A stretch of DNA of 64,000 nt from Mycobacterium syngnathidarum (GTDB taxonomy: Bacteria; Actinomycetota; Actinomycetes; Mycobacteriales; Mycobacteriaceae). Under the pieces are notes generated by a model, which was not told the origin of the DNA, searched no databases, and was given only the letters and a program-made list of their open reading frames with translations. Made by a program: the position numbers and the translations under genes. The stretch spans positions 62,001-126,000 of the forward strand of contig NZ_MLCL01000062.1 of the NCBI RefSeq assembly GCF_001942625.1, read 5' to 3'. This document shows positions 62,211-64,000 of this stretch, piece after piece; within the stretch, counting starts at the first letter, position 1; each line of letters opens with the position of its first letter.

Positions 62211-62915
62211 GTGCTCTCCGCACTGACCTGGGGACTGGTCGCCGCATCCTCACTGCTCATCGGCGCGGTCGCCGGTGTGGTCCGGGACTGGAATCAACGC
62301 CTCGTCGGCCTCGTCCTCGGCTTCGGTGCGGGCGCGCTCATCTCCAGCATCTCCTTCGAACTCGCCGAAGACGGCTTCCGCGCCAGCGGCGCCTGGGCCG
62401 TTGCACTCGGCCTGGCCGCCGGAGCCGTGGTGTTCTACCTCGCGGACAAGGCCGTAGATCGATTGAGCCGCAAGGGAACCCAAACAGCCGGGCTACCCCT
62501 GCTGCTGGGTGCGCTACTCGACGGCATTCCCGAGCAGGCCGCACTCGGCATCGGCATCGCGGCCGGAGCCGGCGTCAGCCTGGCACTGGTGGTTTCCATC
62601 TTCGTGTCGAACCTTCCCGAGTCCATCGGGTCGGCCAGCGACATGCGAGCCGCGGGAGATCCGGCACGCCGGATCGTGGGCGGGTGGACCGCGATCGCCG
62701 CACTGTGCGCGCTGGCCACCGTCGGCGGTTACCAGTTACAGAACCTCGCCGGAGCCCAATTACAGGGCGGAATCAACGGTTTCGCCGCCGGTGCCCTACT
62801 GGTCATGCTGGTGGGCTCGATGATCCCCGAGGCCACCGAGAAAGCCGGAGAGAACGCCGGACTGGCCGCCGTGCTGGGATTTGCGGTTGCCGCCGGGCTG
62901 TCACTAGCCGGGTGA
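62211..62915 (+). CDS. ZIP-family metal transporter-like protein
   Basis: 234 residues, about eight hydrophobic helices, GTG 62211. The TM4 and TM5 motifs read ALLDGIPEQAALGIG and FVSNLPESIGSAS, where the usual HNxPEG and HxxPEG histidines are absent, as in GufA-like members. The position of the two PE pairs is typical of the family. Metal transport is likely but the metal and direction are unclear. It lies next to the nmtR/ctpD/Cys-peptide genes, and 25 bases upstream of the Lgt-like gene, in the same direction. Confidence 0.85.
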   Translation: MLSALTWGLVAASSLLIGAVAGVVRDWNQRLVGLVLGFGAGALISSISFELAEDGFRASGAWAVALGLAAGAVVFYLADKAVDRLSRKGTQTAGLPLLLGALLDGIPEQAALGIGIAAGAGVSLALVVSIFVSNLPESIGSASDMRAAGDPARRIVGGWTAIAALCALATVGGYQLQNLAGAQLQGGINGFAAGALLVMLVGSMIPEATEKAGENAGLAAVLGFAVAAGLSLAG

Positions 62916-62940
62916 ACCTCTCCCGGGTTAGGTTCGGCGG

Positions 62941-63726
62941 GTGACTGCCCAGTGGCACCTGGGGCCGCTCAGCGTCGGGGTGCACAACCTGTTCGTCGCC
63001 CTCGGGGTGTCCGCGGCATTGCTGGTCTTCGTCTCCGAGGCCCGCAGACGCGGCGCGGTCAACGAGCAGTCGGTCGTCGCCGCGGCCGGCGCGCTGATCG
63101 GTGGCGCGATCGGGATGAGAATGACCGGGTGGCTACGGCACCTGGACTTCAGCGCCAATCCGAGCCTGGCGCAGGCCTGGCAGTTCGGCTCGCGCAGCAT
63201 CCTCGGCGGGCTGCTCGGCGCCTACCTCGGTGTGCTCATCGCCAAACGAGTCGGTGGTTTCCGCGGAAAAACCGGTGATCTGTTCGCCCCCGCAGTAGCA
63301 CTCGGCATGGCCATCGGCCGCATCGGCTGCCACCTCACCGAAGCCCCCGGCCGGCCCACCACACTGCCCTGGGGCATCCATGCCCCGGCCGACACCCCCG
63401 AATGTCCGGGGTGCCTCACCGGCGCCGCCATGCACCCGTCGTTCCTCTACGAGATCGCCTTCCAGCTCACCGCATTCGCTGTGTTGCTGTGGTTGCGGCC
63501 GCGCATCGGCAAGCCCGGGGAGTTGTTTGTTCTCTACGTCGCCGGCTACGCGGTATTCCGATTCCTCGTCGAGTTCGTCCGGGCCAACGAGACCGTATGG
63601 CTGGATCTGACCCGCCCGCAATGGTTCCTGCTGCCGTCGTTGCTGATCCTCGGATTTCGGCTGTGGTACGGCCATCGCCGCGGGTACTATCGCAAACCAG
63701 CCCACCCTCAGGAGGTGCCCGTATGA
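62941..63726 (+). CDS. Lgt-like prolipoprotein diacylglyceryl transferase paralogue
   Basis: 261 residues, GTG 62941, about seven hydrophobic helices. Lgt-type motifs: GMAIGRIGCHLTEAPGRP, MHPSFLYEIAF and FRFLVEFVRANE. The essential HGG motif is LGG here (SILGGLLG), replacing the His needed for transferase activity in E. coli Lgt, so this is more likely a divergent paralogue than the housekeeping enzyme. M. smegmatis is known to carry a second Lgt homologue. Overlaps the following gene by four bases (ATGA). Confidence 0.85.
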   Translation: MTAQWHLGPLSVGVHNLFVALGVSAALLVFVSEARRRGAVNEQSVVAAAGALIGGAIGMRMTGWLRHLDFSANPSLAQAWQFGSRSILGGLLGAYLGVLIAKRVGGFRGKTGDLFAPAVALGMAIGRIGCHLTEAPGRPTTLPWGIHAPADTPECPGCLTGAAMHPSFLYEIAFQLTAFAVLLWLRPRIGKPGELFVLYVAGYAVFRFLVEFVRANETVWLDLTRPQWFLLPSLLILGFRLWYGHRRGYYRKPAHPQEVPV

Positions 63727-64000
63727 CGACACCGCCCGGCCCACCTGACGACACACCTCCGCACGGCGGCGGCCCACCGGAGGATTTCGGGCCGCAAAGC
63801 TTTGAACCACAGGGCATTCCACCCGCCTATCACGGCGGTCCACCCGCCCCGCCACCGCCGGCCCCTGGCTACCCGGCCTATCCGTACCCACCGGGCCATC
63901 CCTACGGCCCACCGCCACAGCCTCAGCGGCGCATCTCCGTCGCCATGGTGATCCTCGGGCCGTTTCTCTATGCCGCACTCAACCTGGTGATCGGTTTCAT
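63723..64000 (+). CDS. Proline-rich membrane protein, truncated by window end
   Basis: The frame is open to position 64000, giving 92 residues. The start overlaps the Lgt-like stop (ATGA). The first ~70 residues are rich in Pro, Gly and Tyr (YPYPPGHPYGPPPQPQRR), followed by the first transmembrane helix (VAMVILGPFLYAALNLVIGF). It is probably translated with the Lgt-like gene. Proteins with such N-terminal Pro/Tyr tails are common envelope proteins in mycobacteria; the domain beyond the window is unknown. Confidence 0.75.
   Translation, partial: MTTPPGPPDDTPPHGGGPPEDFGPQSFEPQGIPPAYHGGPPAPPPPAPGYPAYPYPPGHPYGPPPQPQRRISVAMVILGPFLYAALNLVIGF

Overview
The window is high-GC DNA with the genes, codon use and promoters of a fast-growing Mycobacterium (Mycolicibacterium). 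The main markers are a cutinase, an LGFP lipoprotein, an Rv3406-type alkyl-sulfatase dioxygenase, two deazaflavin-dependent (Ddn-like) nitroreductases, NmtR with a CtpD/CtpJ-type P1B-4 ATPase, a second Lgt-like protein near kdp, and many small Mycobacterium-type exported or DUF proteins. It is chromosomal and mostly ordinary accessory metabolism. One insertion sequence and two single-base frameshifts damage genes.

Layout. 1-5.3 kb: end of a small exported protein, a dicarboxylate transporter (dctA) divergent from its CitA/DcuS-type two-component system, and a beta-propeller protein. 5.7-7.5 kb: an apparently iron-controlled unit consisting of an IdeR-like box, a frameshifted small membrane protein, a methyltransferase and a cysteine-bearing HTH regulator. 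7.5-16.7 kb: peptidoglycan amidase, DUF3060 protein, hydrolase/TetR pair, fused glutamine-type ABC transporter, DUF3616 protein, alkyl-sulfatase-like dioxygenase and small proteins. 16.7-20.5 kb: SnoaL protein, frameshifted P450, secreted peptide, cupin and YeeE/YedE transporter. 20.6-24.4 kb: a DyP-type peroxidase operon with two unrecognised partners, then a BASS-family transporter. 24.3-28.3 kb: a MalT/LuxR-type regulator split inside its P-loop by a 1.66-kb IS1380-family element with a 5-bp target duplication.

28.4-43 kb: GH16 glucanase, LGFP lipoprotein, TetR/hydrolase pair with a perfect palindromic operator, quinone reductase, large exported hydrolase, SDR/APH/DUF cluster, cutinase, FMN-binding glutamate-synthase-like protein, reductases and a tRNA-Leu(UAA). 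43.3-49 kb: a MacB-like ABC exporter, methyltransferase, DUF4389 membrane protein and FAD monooxygenase. 49.1-57.3 kb: the complete kdpFABC-DE potassium operon with an additional 27-residue membrane peptide in front of kdpF. 57.4-64 kb: propionyl-CoA synthetase, then a metal-handling neighbourhood: Co/Ni ATPase and NmtR (divergent), an unannotated 32-residue peptide with six cysteines and two histidines, a ZIP-family transporter lacking the usual histidines, an Lgt-like paralogue lacking its key histidine, and a truncated proline-rich membrane protein.

The best candidate for something undescribed is the Cys/His-rich micro-protein at 61926-62024 within the metal locus. Next are the IdeR-box methyltransferase/regulator unit and the three-gene DyP operon.
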